Assembly (NCBI GenBank): GCA_013349325.1 | Contig: DUZX01000001.1 | Span: 124,001 to 188,000, forward strand | DNA length: 64,000 nt | From: Desulfuromonadales bacterium | GTDB lineage: Bacteria; Desulfobacterota; Desulfuromonadia; Geobacterales; Pseudopelobacteraceae | Direction of reading: 5' to 3' | Shown here: positions 42,685 through 54,743 of the stretch, one piece after another | Layout: each line of letters begins with the position of its first letter | Numbering within the stretch: position 1 is the stretch's first letter | Made by a program: the position numbers and the translations under genes | Notes under the pieces: model-generated | Seen by the model: only the letters and a program-made list of their open reading frames with translations | Told to the model about the DNA's origin: nothing | The model's database searches: none

Positions 42685-44048
42685 TGAAGGGGCTGCTGAT
42701 TGAATCGGTCGTTTCCGGCTCGATTGCCGCAGAGCTGGAGCTGACAGCCGGCGACCGTCTGCTGGCGATCAACGGGCACGCCTTGCGGGATGTCATCGAC
42801 TACAGTTATCATGCCGCCTCTAACGATGATCTGCTGCTTGAAGTTGAGAAGCAGGATGGTGAAATATGGGAGTTGGAGTTCGAACGCACTGACGGAGAAG
42901 CGCTCGGCCTGACCTTTCCGGCTCCCGATCCGGCCCGCTGCGCCAACAACTGCCTGTTCTGCTTTGTCCACCAGCTCCCCAAAGGGCTGCGCAAGCCGCT
43001 CTACGTCAAGGATGAAGACTACCGTCTTTCGTTTCTGAATGGAAATTACGTCACACTGGCCAACCTGAAACCGGCCGCCCTGGCCCGCATCATCGCACAA
43101 CGTCTTTCCCCGCTCTACATCTCGGTGCATGCCACCAATCCGCTCCTGCGCGAAAAGCTGCTTGGCAAACAGGGAATCCCACCGATTCTGGAGCAGCTAC
43201 AGCAGTTGGCTGACAACCGTATCGTCATGCATACCCAGGTTGTGCTCTGTCCCGGTCTGAACGACGGCGCCGAACTGGAACGCACGGTGTCAGATCTGGC
43301 AGGGTTGTATCCAGCGGTGCAGTCGCTGGCGATCGTACCGCTCGGGCTGACCGCGCATCGCCAAAAGCTACCGCAGTTGACTGCGGTGTCGGCGGATTAT
43401 GCGCGGGAGTTTATCTCAAAATGGCAACCGCAGAGCGAAGCTCTGCGCAGAAAACTGCGCCAGCCGTTCCTCTTTCTGGCTGATGAATTCTACCTCAAAG
43501 GAGGCTGCCCTTTTCCGGCGATTCGGGAGTACGGCGATTTTCCGCAGATCGAGAACGGCGTCGGCATGGTGCCGCTTTTTCTGAAAGAGTCCCGCCAGCT
43601 GCTGCGCAGAGTCAGGCCGCTCGGACATTTCCGGGCAACGGTCGTAACCGGCTGTTCGTCGTACGGTTTTGTAAAGGATTTTCTGGAAAAATTGAGCGCT
43701 GCAACGGGCGCTGAAATCGTGCCGGTGGCGGTTGAAAATAAGCTGTTCGGGGAGAAAGTCACCGTCAGCGGGCTGGTCGGTGGAAACGATATCGTCGCCG
43801 CCCTGGCTGGACGTGAGCTCGGGGCGGCACTGCTGGTTCCGGATGTGATGCTCAAAGAAGGTGAGGGGCTTTATCTGGATGACGTTTCGCTGGAGGAGTT
43901 GGAGCGCAGATTCGGCTGCCCGGTTGTCGTCTTTGATTCGACTCCGAGCGGGTTTTATAGGGCGCTGAAAGAACTCCGGAAGCAATGCAAAAGACTAAAG
44001 TCCCGTAAAAAAGTGAAACCAGCACTTTTTTTGAGTTCTACACAATAA
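42684..44048 (+). CDS. DUF512 protein with PDZ-like and radical-SAM-like domains
   Basis: 454 residues. N-terminal PDZ-like domain (ESVVSGSIAAELELTAGDRLLAING), then CANNCLFCFVHQLP, a CxxxCxxC-type cluster (Cys-x3-Cys-x2-Cys) as in radical SAM enzymes, followed by YISVHATNPLLREKLLG and VVLCPGLNDGAELERTV. The C-terminal half is the DUF512 region (VTGCSSYGF, VAVENKLFGEKVTVSGL, PDVMLKEGEG). The family, called YwlG/Elp3-like in places, has no settled reaction. It overlaps the upstream permease gene by one base. Confidence 0.9.
   Translation: MKGLLIESVVSGSIAAELELTAGDRLLAINGHALRDVIDYSYHAASNDDLLLEVEKQDGEIWELEFERTDGEALGLTFPAPDPARCANNCLFCFVHQLPKGLRKPLYVKDEDYRLSFLNGNYVTLANLKPAALARIIAQRLSPLYISVHATNPLLREKLLGKQGIPPILEQLQQLADNRIVMHTQVVLCPGLNDGAELERTVSDLAGLYPAVQSLAIVPLGLTAHRQKLPQLTAVSADYAREFISKWQPQSEALRRKLRQPFLFLADEFYLKGGCPFPAIREYGDFPQIENGVGMVPLFLKESRQLLRRVRPLGHFRATVVTGCSSYGFVKDFLEKLSAATGAEIVPVAVENKLFGEKVTVSGLVGGNDIVAALAGRELGAALLVPDVMLKEGEGLYLDDVSLEELERRFGCPVVVFDSTPSGFYRALKELRKQCKRLKSRKKVKPALFLSSTQ
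44007..44032. terminator. Bidirectional terminator-like hairpin at a convergent gene end
   Basis: AAAAAAGTG (44007-44015), 7-base loop, CACTTTTTT (44023-44031). It lies inside the last codons of the DUF512 gene, where that gene and the lipid-kinase gene overlap by 11 bases. The A-run and T-run on opposite sides allow it to work in both directions. The stem has few GC pairs. Confidence 0.45.
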
Positions 44049-44907
44049 TCCGTGCAAAATCGCCAATCACACTGATTGTGCACGGTGCCTGCCTGTAATA
44101 ATCCCCATCCAGCTGAATCGCCCGATTTCCCTGCAGTTCAATCTGTGTAGTACGCAGACGAGTAACATCCTTCCGCTGCTCAGGTCGGCCGCGCAGACTG
44201 TTTACGAGTATTTTCAGGTACGACCAGCGACTGGTTGCCGTAATGCAGAACAGCTCAAACTGCGGCTGCGAGAGATCGGCGGTTGGCATCAACATGAAAT
44301 TGCCGCCATAGCGGGCGGCATTGCCGATGATGGCAGAATGACACTCCAGCGTCTGTCCATTCGCCTGTAGGCTAAACCTGCTGTGATCCCAGGCAATCAG
44401 ACAGCGCAGGGCCGAGAGCAGATAGGCCCCTTTTTTAAGCACCCGCTTTTCCCACGTCCTGACCCCTTTGACGATGCTGCCGTCCAGTCCGACTCCGGCC
44501 ATCAGGATAAAACGCCTGGCATCACCATCGGCAGGTTCGACAACCCCCACCGCCAGCGGCTTGCTGGCCCCGGCCGCAATACGAGCGATGCCGTCGGCCA
44601 CGCTGCTGATACCCAGTTCGTACGCCAGGACGTTGGCGGTTCCGGTCGGCAGGATTGCCAGTGTGCTGCGTCCCGGTTGCAGGGCGTTGACGATGGCGTT
44701 GATGGTGCCATCTCCACCGGCCACGATGATCAAGGGATTTTGAGAGTCAGTTTCAATTTCGGCGCAGACAGCCCCGGCATCCTGCGGGCCGGTAACGGTC
44801 ATGACCGTGGGTGATATGCCGACTGCGCTCAATTGAGACAGCAGCCGGCTGCGGAGGGTGGGAGAATATGACCCGGAGAGCGGGTTAATAAGTATGAATG
44901 TGTTCAT
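44038..44907 (-). CDS. Diacylglycerol/lipid kinase family protein (YegS-like)
   Basis: 289 residues. Catalytic domain with VAGGDGTINAIVNAL, TGTANVLAYELGI and the glycine-rich loop; C-terminal beta domain with IGNAARYGGNFMLMP and IQLDGDYY. Phosphorylates a lipid or sphingoid-like alcohol. It lies 18 bases downstream of glmU, likely co-transcribed, and overlaps the convergent DUF512 gene. Confidence 0.9.
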   Translation of the reverse strand: MNTFILINPLSGSYSPTLRSRLLSQLSAVGISPTVMTVTGPQDAGAVCAEIETDSQNPLIIVAGGDGTINAIVNALQPGRSTLAILPTGTANVLAYELGISSVADGIARIAAGASKPLAVGVVEPADGDARRFILMAGVGLDGSIVKGVRTWEKRVLKKGAYLLSALRCLIAWDHSRFSLQANGQTLECHSAIIGNAARYGGNFMLMPTADLSQPQFELFCITATSRWSYLKILVNSLRGRPEQRKDVTRLRTTQIELQGNRAIQLDGDYYRQAPCTISVIGDFARIIV

Positions 44908-44925
44908 GCGAGGCGGCCGGAGCGT

Positions 44926-46305
44926 TTAGGCTTTCTTCTTCAGACACCATCCTACCTTGTTGACCTGCGGAACACGCGAGAGAGCCAGTGAATCGGGTGG
45001 AACGTCGATCGTCACTGTTGTTCCTGCCGCAACCAGAGCGTCACGACCGACCGTTACCGGCGCTACCAACTGCACGTCGCTGCCGATAAAGACACCATCG
45101 CCGATGACGGTGCGATGTTTTTTTACACCGTCATAGTTGCAGGTGATCGTTCCGCAGCCGATGTTGACGTTTCTGCCGATTTCAGCATCCCCCAGATAGG
45201 TCAGGTGCGAGGCTTTCGAGCCTTCACCCATGACGATCTTCTTGGTCTCGACAAAGTTTCCTATTTTTACGTAATTGTGCAGCACGGAACCGGGGCGCAG
45301 GTGCGCCATCGGGCCGACTGAAACATTATCGCCCAGTTCGGAATCCTCAAGCACAGAGCCGGCCTTGATATGGCAGCCATCGCCAATGATGCAGTCGGAG
45401 ATGCTGACGTTCTGATCGATCTGGCACTGCCTGCCGATAACGGTTCCGCTGCCGATCTGGCTGCCGGGGTGGATGACCGTATCGGCGGCGATGGTGACAT
45501 CGTGATCGATATAGGTGCATTCGGGATCAATCAGCGACACACCGGCCAGCATATGTTCGCGGTTGATACGGCGGCGCAGGATGCGGGCGGCATCGGCCAA
45601 CTGGGCGCGGTCGTTGACCCCCATGATTTCGTCGGCATCATCGGTCGCCATGGCCTGACAGGTCAACCCCTGCTGTACGGCAATCGCTACCAGATCGGTC
45701 AGGTAATATTCCCCCTGGGCATTATCATTACCAATTGTCCGGATAGTGCCGAACAGGAAATCAGACTCCAGACAGTAGATACCGCTGTTTATCTCGCGAA
45801 TCTCCTGTTCATGCGGATCAGCATCCTTCTGCTCGACAATCCGTTTTACCTGCCCGGTTTCGTCGCGGACCACCCGTCCATAGCCGTAAGGATCATCCAT
45901 AACGGCCGTCAGCACGGTCAGCGTGGCGCGGTTGTTCAGGTGAAAAGCCACCAGAGCATTCAGTGTCTCCGGTCGCAGCAGCGGGGTGTCACCGCACAGG
46001 ATCAGGACCGTTCCGCGAAAGCCGGCCAGAGCATCCAGGGCGCAGGCCACGGCATGTCCGGTGCCGAGCTGTTCTTCTTGCATGGCGGTACGAATATCGT
46101 CAGCACCGTGAAATATACTCTGTACGGCAGTGGCCTGATGGCCGACCACCAGTACGATCGGATCAGCGCCGGCCCCACGGGCAGCCGCAACCGGCCAGGA
46201 GATCATCGGCAGACCGGCAGCCGGATGTAAAACTTTGATCAGGCCGGATTTCAGACGGGTACCTTTTCCGGCGGCAAGTACGATGGCAGCAAGAGATGTA
46301 TTCAT
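44926..46305 (-). CDS. glmU: Bifunctional GlcNAc-1-P uridyltransferase/acetyltransferase GlmU
   Basis: 459 residues, standard length. N-terminal uridyltransferase (IVLAAGKGTRLKSGL, EEQLGTGHAVACAL, LCGDTPLLRPETL, NSGIYCLES) and C-terminal left-handed beta-helix acetyltransferase (HLRPGSVLHNYVKIGNFVE, KASHLTYLGDAEIGRNVNIG, GCGTITCNYDG). It makes UDP-GlcNAc for peptidoglycan and LPS. First gene of a two-gene minus-strand unit. Confidence 0.97.
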   Translation of the reverse strand: MNTSLAAIVLAAGKGTRLKSGLIKVLHPAAGLPMISWPVAAARGAGADPIVLVVGHQATAVQSIFHGADDIRTAMQEEQLGTGHAVACALDALAGFRGTVLILCGDTPLLRPETLNALVAFHLNNRATLTVLTAVMDDPYGYGRVVRDETGQVKRIVEQKDADPHEQEIREINSGIYCLESDFLFGTIRTIGNDNAQGEYYLTDLVAIAVQQGLTCQAMATDDADEIMGVNDRAQLADAARILRRRINREHMLAGVSLIDPECTYIDHDVTIAADTVIHPGSQIGSGTVIGRQCQIDQNVSISDCIIGDGCHIKAGSVLEDSELGDNVSVGPMAHLRPGSVLHNYVKIGNFVETKKIVMGEGSKASHLTYLGDAEIGRNVNIGCGTITCNYDGVKKHRTVIGDGVFIGSDVQLVAPVTVGRDALVAAGTTVTIDVPPDSLALSRVPQVNKVGWCLKKKA

Positions 46306-46417
46306 TATGTGGCTCCCAGGTAGATAAAGTGCTGAAGCAGAGGGGCCACAGTTTATGCGATGGGAGTACAGCGCGTCAAGTTATTAGCGAATCATAAGCT
46401 TCAAGCTCTCTTTGTGC

Positions 46418-46445
46418 TTTACATATCTGATTGTTTCTCTATAGT
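46418..46445 (+). promoter_or_regulatory. Sigma-70-type promoter for the 46485 gene and mfd
   Basis: TTTACA (46418-46423), a 16-base spacer and TATAGT (46440-46445), giving a start near 46452. This favours ATG 46485 over the longer ORF beginning at 46431. Confidence 0.5.
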
Positions 46446-46484
46446 GATCAACCGTTTGGTGATATCGATCACAAAGGCTGCCGC

Positions 46485-47045
46485 ATGGCTGTTGTTGATG
46501 ACATAGTAAAATTTGATCAGCAATTGAGTGAGCTGATCGCAAAGTATGAGCAGTATTTTATCGGCCTGGAAAAACGCGAGCCGTTGCTGTTACTGAGCGA
46601 GGTTGAGAAAACCGTGCGGCGCTATACCGGTGTGCCGATTACCAATACGATGTACAAGTATCGTTTTAACATGCTGGTGGCGCGTCTTAATACCTACCGG
46701 GAACATTGGAACCGGATCCTGAAGCTGATGGAAGAGGGGCGCTATTCGCGTGACCGTTTCATCAGCGATCTGCACATGAAAAAGCAGGGCCCGCAACGTG
46801 AAAAGCCGGTCAAGACAGATGCTTCTGACACACTTTCCGAACTCGATCGTATCGTCAATGAGTTCCGCGAAGCGCGTAAGGCCTGCAACCTGCCGACTGA
46901 CAAGATCACCCGCGAGTTGGTCTCCGCCTCCATCGAAAAGAAAAAGCCGCAGCTGGCAGCAACACTGGGCACTGAAAACATCGTCTTCAGGGTCGTGATC
47001 GAAAACGGAAAACCAAAACTCAAGGCCGGACTGCATAAACATTGA
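46485..47045 (+). CDS. Conserved hypothetical, MXAN_5187 C-terminal-like
   Basis: 186 residues from ATG 46485, with AAAGG upstream. Predicted helical: FDQQLSELIAKYEQYFIGLEK, then ITNTMYKYRFNMLVARLNTY and VENEFREARKACNLPTDKIT-like motif, and a final strand-rich IVFRVVIENGKPKLKAGL. It resembles a domain found at the C-terminus of myxobacterial MXAN_5187-type proteins. Its role is unknown. It ends 9 bases before mfd. Confidence 0.75.
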   Translation: MAVVDDIVKFDQQLSELIAKYEQYFIGLEKREPLLLLSEVEKTVRRYTGVPITNTMYKYRFNMLVARLNTYREHWNRILKLMEEGRYSRDRFISDLHMKKQGPQREKPVKTDASDTLSELDRIVNEFREARKACNLPTDKITRELVSASIEKKKPQLAATLGTENIVFRVVIENGKPKLKAGLHKH

Positions 47046-47053
47046 AGAACCAC

Positions 47054-50542
<3,489 letters not shown>

Positions 50543-50601
50543 CCGGAAAGACCGTACGTTTATTTCGGCACATTTTATCCTAAAAACGGCAGTTCATGAA
50601 C

Positions 50602-50740
50602 CACAGAGCAACTGAGCAACAGAGAAATCAGGCAGTTACATCAACAACTGACATAAGCAAAATGGTCAGTGAATTTTTTCGTTTTATTCTGAATTCTTCT
50701 TTGTTTTTGCTCAGTTGCTCAGTTGCTCAGTTGCTCTGTG
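50602..50740. repeat. MITE-like element with 19-bp perfect inverted ends
   Basis: CACAGAGCAACTGAGCAAC at 50602-50620 and its exact reverse complement at 50722-50740 bound a 139-bp element. The right arm also contains three tandem GCTCAGTT units (50709-50732). It lies between convergent mfd and the CHASE2 cyclase gene, where a long hairpin could also end both transcripts. No transposase. Confidence 0.75.
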
Positions 50741-50761
50741 TTTCAAATGCTTTTTCTAGGT

Positions 50762-52873
50762 TTATTTGGAGTGCGCCGTGTACACTCCGTCCCAGGCGGC
50801 AGCAGGCGGGTTCATTAAAAACTCCCGGCACCGGTCGGCATACAGGACAGAAGGGTGGTCGCCGGAATCCGCCAGAAGTTCGAAGAGCTCAAGCGCCGCC
50901 ACAAAATCACCGCCACGATAGAGTCGCAGGGCATCTGCGAATGGTAACGCACGCACGCTTTCCTCCGCTAACAACTCGAAAATGGCGATCGGTTTCTGCT
51001 TCCCCTTGACCCGCACCAGGTCGAGCTCGCGAAAATGGAATGCATCTCCGACCTTGGCGCGCGTCTCTTCACTGACAATAATCATAATCCCATAAAATTT
51101 GGTCAGACCCTCCAAGCGCGAAGCCAGATTTACCGAATCGCCGATAGCGGTGTAATCAAAACGTATGTCGGCACCCATATTACCGACTACGGCCTCACCG
51201 GTGTGAATGCCAATGCCGATTGCAAGGCGTGGCGAGCCGCTTGCTGTCAGCTGCTCATTCAACGTTTCCAGGCCGACCAGCATGCGCAGAGCGCATCGGC
51301 AGGCGTGAGCAGGGTGATCGGGAAGATCGAGCGGAGCGTTAAAAATAGCCATAATTGCATCGCCGATAAACTTGTCCAGCGTCCCGCGTTCATCCATGAC
51401 GATGCGGGTCATCGGCGAGAGATAATCATTCAACAGCTTAACCAGAGTTTCCGGTGTCAACCCCTCCGAAAGAGTCGTGAAGCCACGAATATCGGAGAAG
51501 AGTATCGATATTTCACGTTTCTCTCCCCCCAGTTGCAACCGTCCCGGATTTTTGACAATCTCACTGACCAGTTCCGGCGAGATATAGCTGCCGAAAGCCT
51601 TCTTCAGATAGCGCCCCTTGCGTTCCACCACCAGGTTGCGGTAGGCCTCACCTTCCAGATAGGTTACAACCAGCGGCATGAGCGGATAGGCGATACTCAG
51701 ATCAAGGCGATACGCGCTGAAAAGATAGAAATTAAGCCCCAGATAACCGAATGATATCACGGAAAATCCGGCCAACCCCCAGGCGGTGTTCGGAACAGCA
51801 GCCAAAACCAGCGCCAACAGCAGAGACAGCAGGATAATCGCCGTCATCTCGATTGCCAGTGTGCGACTGTCACGTGTCAGGAATCTGCCTTCCAGGGCAT
51901 TGGCGGCAAACGTGGCATGAATTTCCACTCCCGGAAAAACAGGGTCAAGCGGTGTAGCGCGCAGGTCGGCGATGCCGGTCTCGGTAACGCCGATAAACAC
52001 CAGGCGCCCCTGTAATGAACCCTTTGGCAGACGCCCGGCAATAACATCAGCCGCCGAGACGGTCGCAACAGTCCCGCCTGGGCCGTAATAGGCCAGCGAG
52101 AGCCGCCCCTGTTCATTGGCAGGAATGGAGAGATCGCCTGAGCTAACGCTGGAAATTCCAAACGGTTCTACCGCCACCTGCAGCTGATTACCCCTGAATC
52201 GGTTTACGGCCGCCAGCGCCAATGAGGGATACATATCACCACGGAAGAGCATCAGCAACGGCAGGGAGCGATACAGTCCATCGGCATTACTTATCTGGTT
52301 GAAATAGCCGAAGCCGGCTGCACCTGCTGCAACTCCGGAAATATTGGCATCCATCTGCTCATGTGACGGCAGTGATACCGCTTCAACACCCGCTGCAATT
52401 CGCACGGACGTGACCCGCGATTGTGCCATCTGTTCAAGCACCAGCGGGTCATCCGTCTGGGTCTCCTCGCGAAAAAAATAACCCATTATCACGTTACCGG
52501 CTGACGAAATTGCGGCAGCCAGCGCCCGATCCGGCCGTTCCCCCTGCGGCTCCGAAAAAACCATATCCAGAGCAATCACGCGGGCTCCCTGACGCGCTGC
52601 CGAACTGATCAGGCCGGCGGTAAGCTCCCGTGACCAGGGCCAGCGCCCCAGCTCCTTGATACTTTTGTTATCGATGGCAACAACCGTCACCGGCGCAGTA
52701 GGGCGTTCGCTGCCCCGAAACGTGAAGCGGGCATCCTTGAGGCGCAGATCAACCTGTTCCACAAACGGAAAGGTCTCCCGGTACAGTATCAGGCCGACCA
52801 GAGCCGTCAGAATGGCGATGACCAGAAACGCACCGTAGCGGCGGGCTGTTTCTCCCGGAGCAGTCAGTTTCAT
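50762..52873 (-). CDS. CHASE2-domain class III adenylate cyclase
   Basis: 703 residues. N-terminal transmembrane helix, an extracytoplasmic CHASE2 sensor (about 35-320: VTVVAIDNKSIKELGRWPW), three transmembrane helices (about 325-400), and a class III cyclase domain (about 440-625: ISILFSDIRGFTTLSEGL, DKFIGDAIMAIFNAP, FDYTAIGDSVNLASRLEG). The two metal aspartates, and Lys/Asp consistent with ATP specificity, are present. It makes cAMP in response to an envelope signal. Its start overlaps the FecR gene (ATGA). Confidence 0.92.
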   Translation of the reverse strand: MKLTAPGETARRYGAFLVIAILTALVGLILYRETFPFVEQVDLRLKDARFTFRGSERPTAPVTVVAIDNKSIKELGRWPWSRELTAGLISSAARQGARVIALDMVFSEPQGERPDRALAAAISSAGNVIMGYFFREETQTDDPLVLEQMAQSRVTSVRIAAGVEAVSLPSHEQMDANISGVAAGAAGFGYFNQISNADGLYRSLPLLMLFRGDMYPSLALAAVNRFRGNQLQVAVEPFGISSVSSGDLSIPANEQGRLSLAYYGPGGTVATVSAADVIAGRLPKGSLQGRLVFIGVTETGIADLRATPLDPVFPGVEIHATFAANALEGRFLTRDSRTLAIEMTAIILLSLLLALVLAAVPNTAWGLAGFSVISFGYLGLNFYLFSAYRLDLSIAYPLMPLVVTYLEGEAYRNLVVERKGRYLKKAFGSYISPELVSEIVKNPGRLQLGGEKREISILFSDIRGFTTLSEGLTPETLVKLLNDYLSPMTRIVMDERGTLDKFIGDAIMAIFNAPLDLPDHPAHACRCALRMLVGLETLNEQLTASGSPRLAIGIGIHTGEAVVGNMGADIRFDYTAIGDSVNLASRLEGLTKFYGIMIIVSEETRAKVGDAFHFRELDLVRVKGKQKPIAIFELLAEESVRALPFADALRLYRGGDFVAALELFELLADSGDHPSVLYADRCREFLMNPPAAAWDGVYTAHSK

Positions 52874-53934
52874 TGTGGTTTTTGAAGGGTTTCGATAGCG
52901 TTCAGCAGCGTATCGCTGGTACTGCGGTAACGGCCATTCGGATAGATGGCGACATACTGGCGCAGTCGGCTGGCGGCCTGGTCAAACAGTTTCAGCTCAT
53001 AGAGCGTCTGGCCGACACTGAACAGGGCAATTTCAGCCTGTGGCAGGTTGGGATACTCTTCCAGCACGAGCAGAAACTCTGCTAAAGCCGCACGCGGGTT
53101 GTCCAGAAAACGTCCCTGGATCGTGCCACGCTCCAGCCAGGCGTCAGCCCTGATTTCAGCTTTTTGAACCAGGTCGATGGCTATCTGGAGGATGCGCAGC
53201 GCTTCCTGGTAGCTGCCACGGTCGGCCAGATAGCGGGCATAGTTGACGTTCCAGCGGGCGATAATGGATGGCAGGGCATCACCGGCCAACCAGTCGGCCG
53301 GAGGCGTTTCTCCGGTTATTTCGTTGAAGGTTTTCAAGGCGTCTGCCAGCGGGCTCCCCGGCTCGACTTTGACCGGCTCCTGGGGATCATACCCGCGTGT
53401 GGTCTGAGTCATGGTTCCAGCCGTCATTAATTTTTCTTCCTGCCCCGTGCCTTTGATGGAGACGATACCTTCGTTGCCGAAGAAGACGTTGGCCGGCCCT
53501 TCGCTCATCATCATGAAGGATGTCCCCTTGACGCCGGCGACAGCCGTACCGCTTTTGACCTTGATATCAGCCTGCTTGCCGGCCAGCTTGACGACATTGG
53601 CGCGCAGTTTACCCTGGGCCAGATTGATCAGCCCTTCTCGCTTGTCCTTGCCCAGTCTCAGACGAGTCAGCTCCAGTTCACCGTTGTTTGCCAGGGTAAG
53701 TGTACTGCCGTCGCTCAGGGCCAGTTCAACCCAGCCGTTTTTCCCGGTGCGTACCCAGCTCCCCTCAGCCAGGGGAGAACCTGCTGAGAGGGCGGCATAG
53801 ATCGACTTTTCTCCGCTGCGCTGCGTAACATCACCGCTCAATTTTCGAGCCGTGGCAACGCTTGCAGCCAGAGCACCCGTGGCAAAGAGGCAGATCAACA
53901 TCAGGAATGTCAGTAGTACCATAAGTCGTTTCAT
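52870..53934 (-). CDS. FecR-domain periplasmic protein with TPR-like C-terminus
   Basis: 354 residues from ATG 53934 (GGGAGG upstream). Signal peptide to about 25; FecR domain about 40-170 (SWVRTGKNGWVELALSDGST, IKVKSGTAVAGVKGTSFMM); C-terminal helical TPR-like part about 215-350 (RGSYQEALRILQIAIDLVQK, SVGQTLYELKLFDQAASRL). In Geobacter relatives FecR and CHASE2-cyclase genes are frequently paired; here they overlap by 4 bases. It could be the ligand or envelope sensor for the cyclase. Confidence 0.85.
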   Translation of the reverse strand: MKRLMVLLTFLMLICLFATGALAASVATARKLSGDVTQRSGEKSIYAALSAGSPLAEGSWVRTGKNGWVELALSDGSTLTLANNGELELTRLRLGKDKREGLINLAQGKLRANVVKLAGKQADIKVKSGTAVAGVKGTSFMMMSEGPANVFFGNEGIVSIKGTGQEEKLMTAGTMTQTTRGYDPQEPVKVEPGSPLADALKTFNEITGETPPADWLAGDALPSIIARWNVNYARYLADRGSYQEALRILQIAIDLVQKAEIRADAWLERGTIQGRFLDNPRAALAEFLLVLEEYPNLPQAEIALFSVGQTLYELKLFDQAASRLRQYVAIYPNGRYRSTSDTLLNAIETLQKPQ

Positions 53935-54012
53935 GCAAGAGCCTCCCACAAAATGTATTTCCAGACAAAACGAAATCTCTCTCTGTTTTTCATGGCGGGA
54001 TAAACATACCCA

Positions 54013-54390
54013 TTACAGCGCAAACAGAATCCCTTTTTCCGGATAATGCTTTACATTCCGAGTTGCTACTTTATAGCCCCTGACGAGAGCCGTGGCGGCA
54101 ATCAGACAATCGAGTGAAGTAAGTGTTATTCCTTTTGCGCGGTAGCGACGGTAGAGCTCGCCCCCCTTATGGGCTATGTCGACTGTCACCTGCTCAATAA
54201 CGCAGGCCTCCGTAAAATTGAGCGTCGTTTCTTTTTCTGTATCCCGCATCCCGGCAGTCAGTTCATAGACCGTAAGCACACTCAATGCTGCCTGGCCATC
54301 AACCCACAGGCCGACAAGTAACGACCGGGCGTACGGAATCCCGCGTAGATAATCAATGGCGACATCGGTGTCAATGAGTACGACCGACAT
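54013..54390 (-). CDS. PIN-domain toxin (VapC-like)
   Basis: 125 residues; PIN ribonuclease with VLIDTDVAIDYLRG, the acidic residues of SVLTVYELTAG, SLDCLIAATALVRGYKVATRN and a C-terminal KHYPE. The gene overlaps its antitoxin by 20 bases. It is a second VapBC-type pair and not closely similar to the 32289-32711 toxin. Confidence 0.9.
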   Translation of the reverse strand: MSVVLIDTDVAIDYLRGIPYARSLLVGLWVDGQAALSVLTVYELTAGMRDTEKETTLNFTEACVIEQVTVDIAHKGGELYRRYRAKGITLTSLDCLIAATALVRGYKVATRNVKHYPEKGILFAL

Positions 54391-54610
54391 AGTCCCGTCC
54401 CTCTTCTGTTCTCAGGTTATTCACCAAATCGACGCTGTCACCTTCACGCCCTTTCCAACTGCCAAAGCTTTCCAGAGCTTTTTGAACCTTACGCTGCCGG
54501 ATGTATTCCCGTAACGCTTCCGTAATCAGTCCACTGACGTTTCGAGACATGCTGCGGGCTTCCAGCAACAAATCGTCGGGCAGGGTGATGGATGTTTTGA
54601 CAAGATGCAT
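54371..54610 (-). CDS. Ribbon-helix-helix antitoxin (VapB-like)
   Basis: 79 residues. RHH DNA-binding N-terminus (KTSITLPDDLLLEARSMSRNVSGLITEAL) followed by an Arg/Lys-rich stretch and a toxin-binding tail. It represses the operon and neutralises the overlapping PIN toxin. Confidence 0.85.
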   Translation of the reverse strand: MHLVKTSITLPDDLLLEARSMSRNVSGLITEALREYIRQRKVQKALESFGSWKGREGDSVDLVNNLRTEEGRDYVGRTH

Positions 54611-54743
54611 GCAATCCTCCTCTTTGGTAGGATTTTTTTATACTACTATACGATATTTATTCATGCCGTTCAATCAGTAATGCAAAAAATATTTTGTGCA
54701 TGGCAACCAACATGACCGCTTGATTTCCCTCCGTATTTACTCT

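Noticed and set aside
45370..46230. 286-residue plus-strand ORF
   Set aside because: Antisense to glmU; no recognisable protein features.
50709..50740. CRISPR-like tandem repeat
   Set aside because: 8-base units without spacers; part of the inverted-repeat element.
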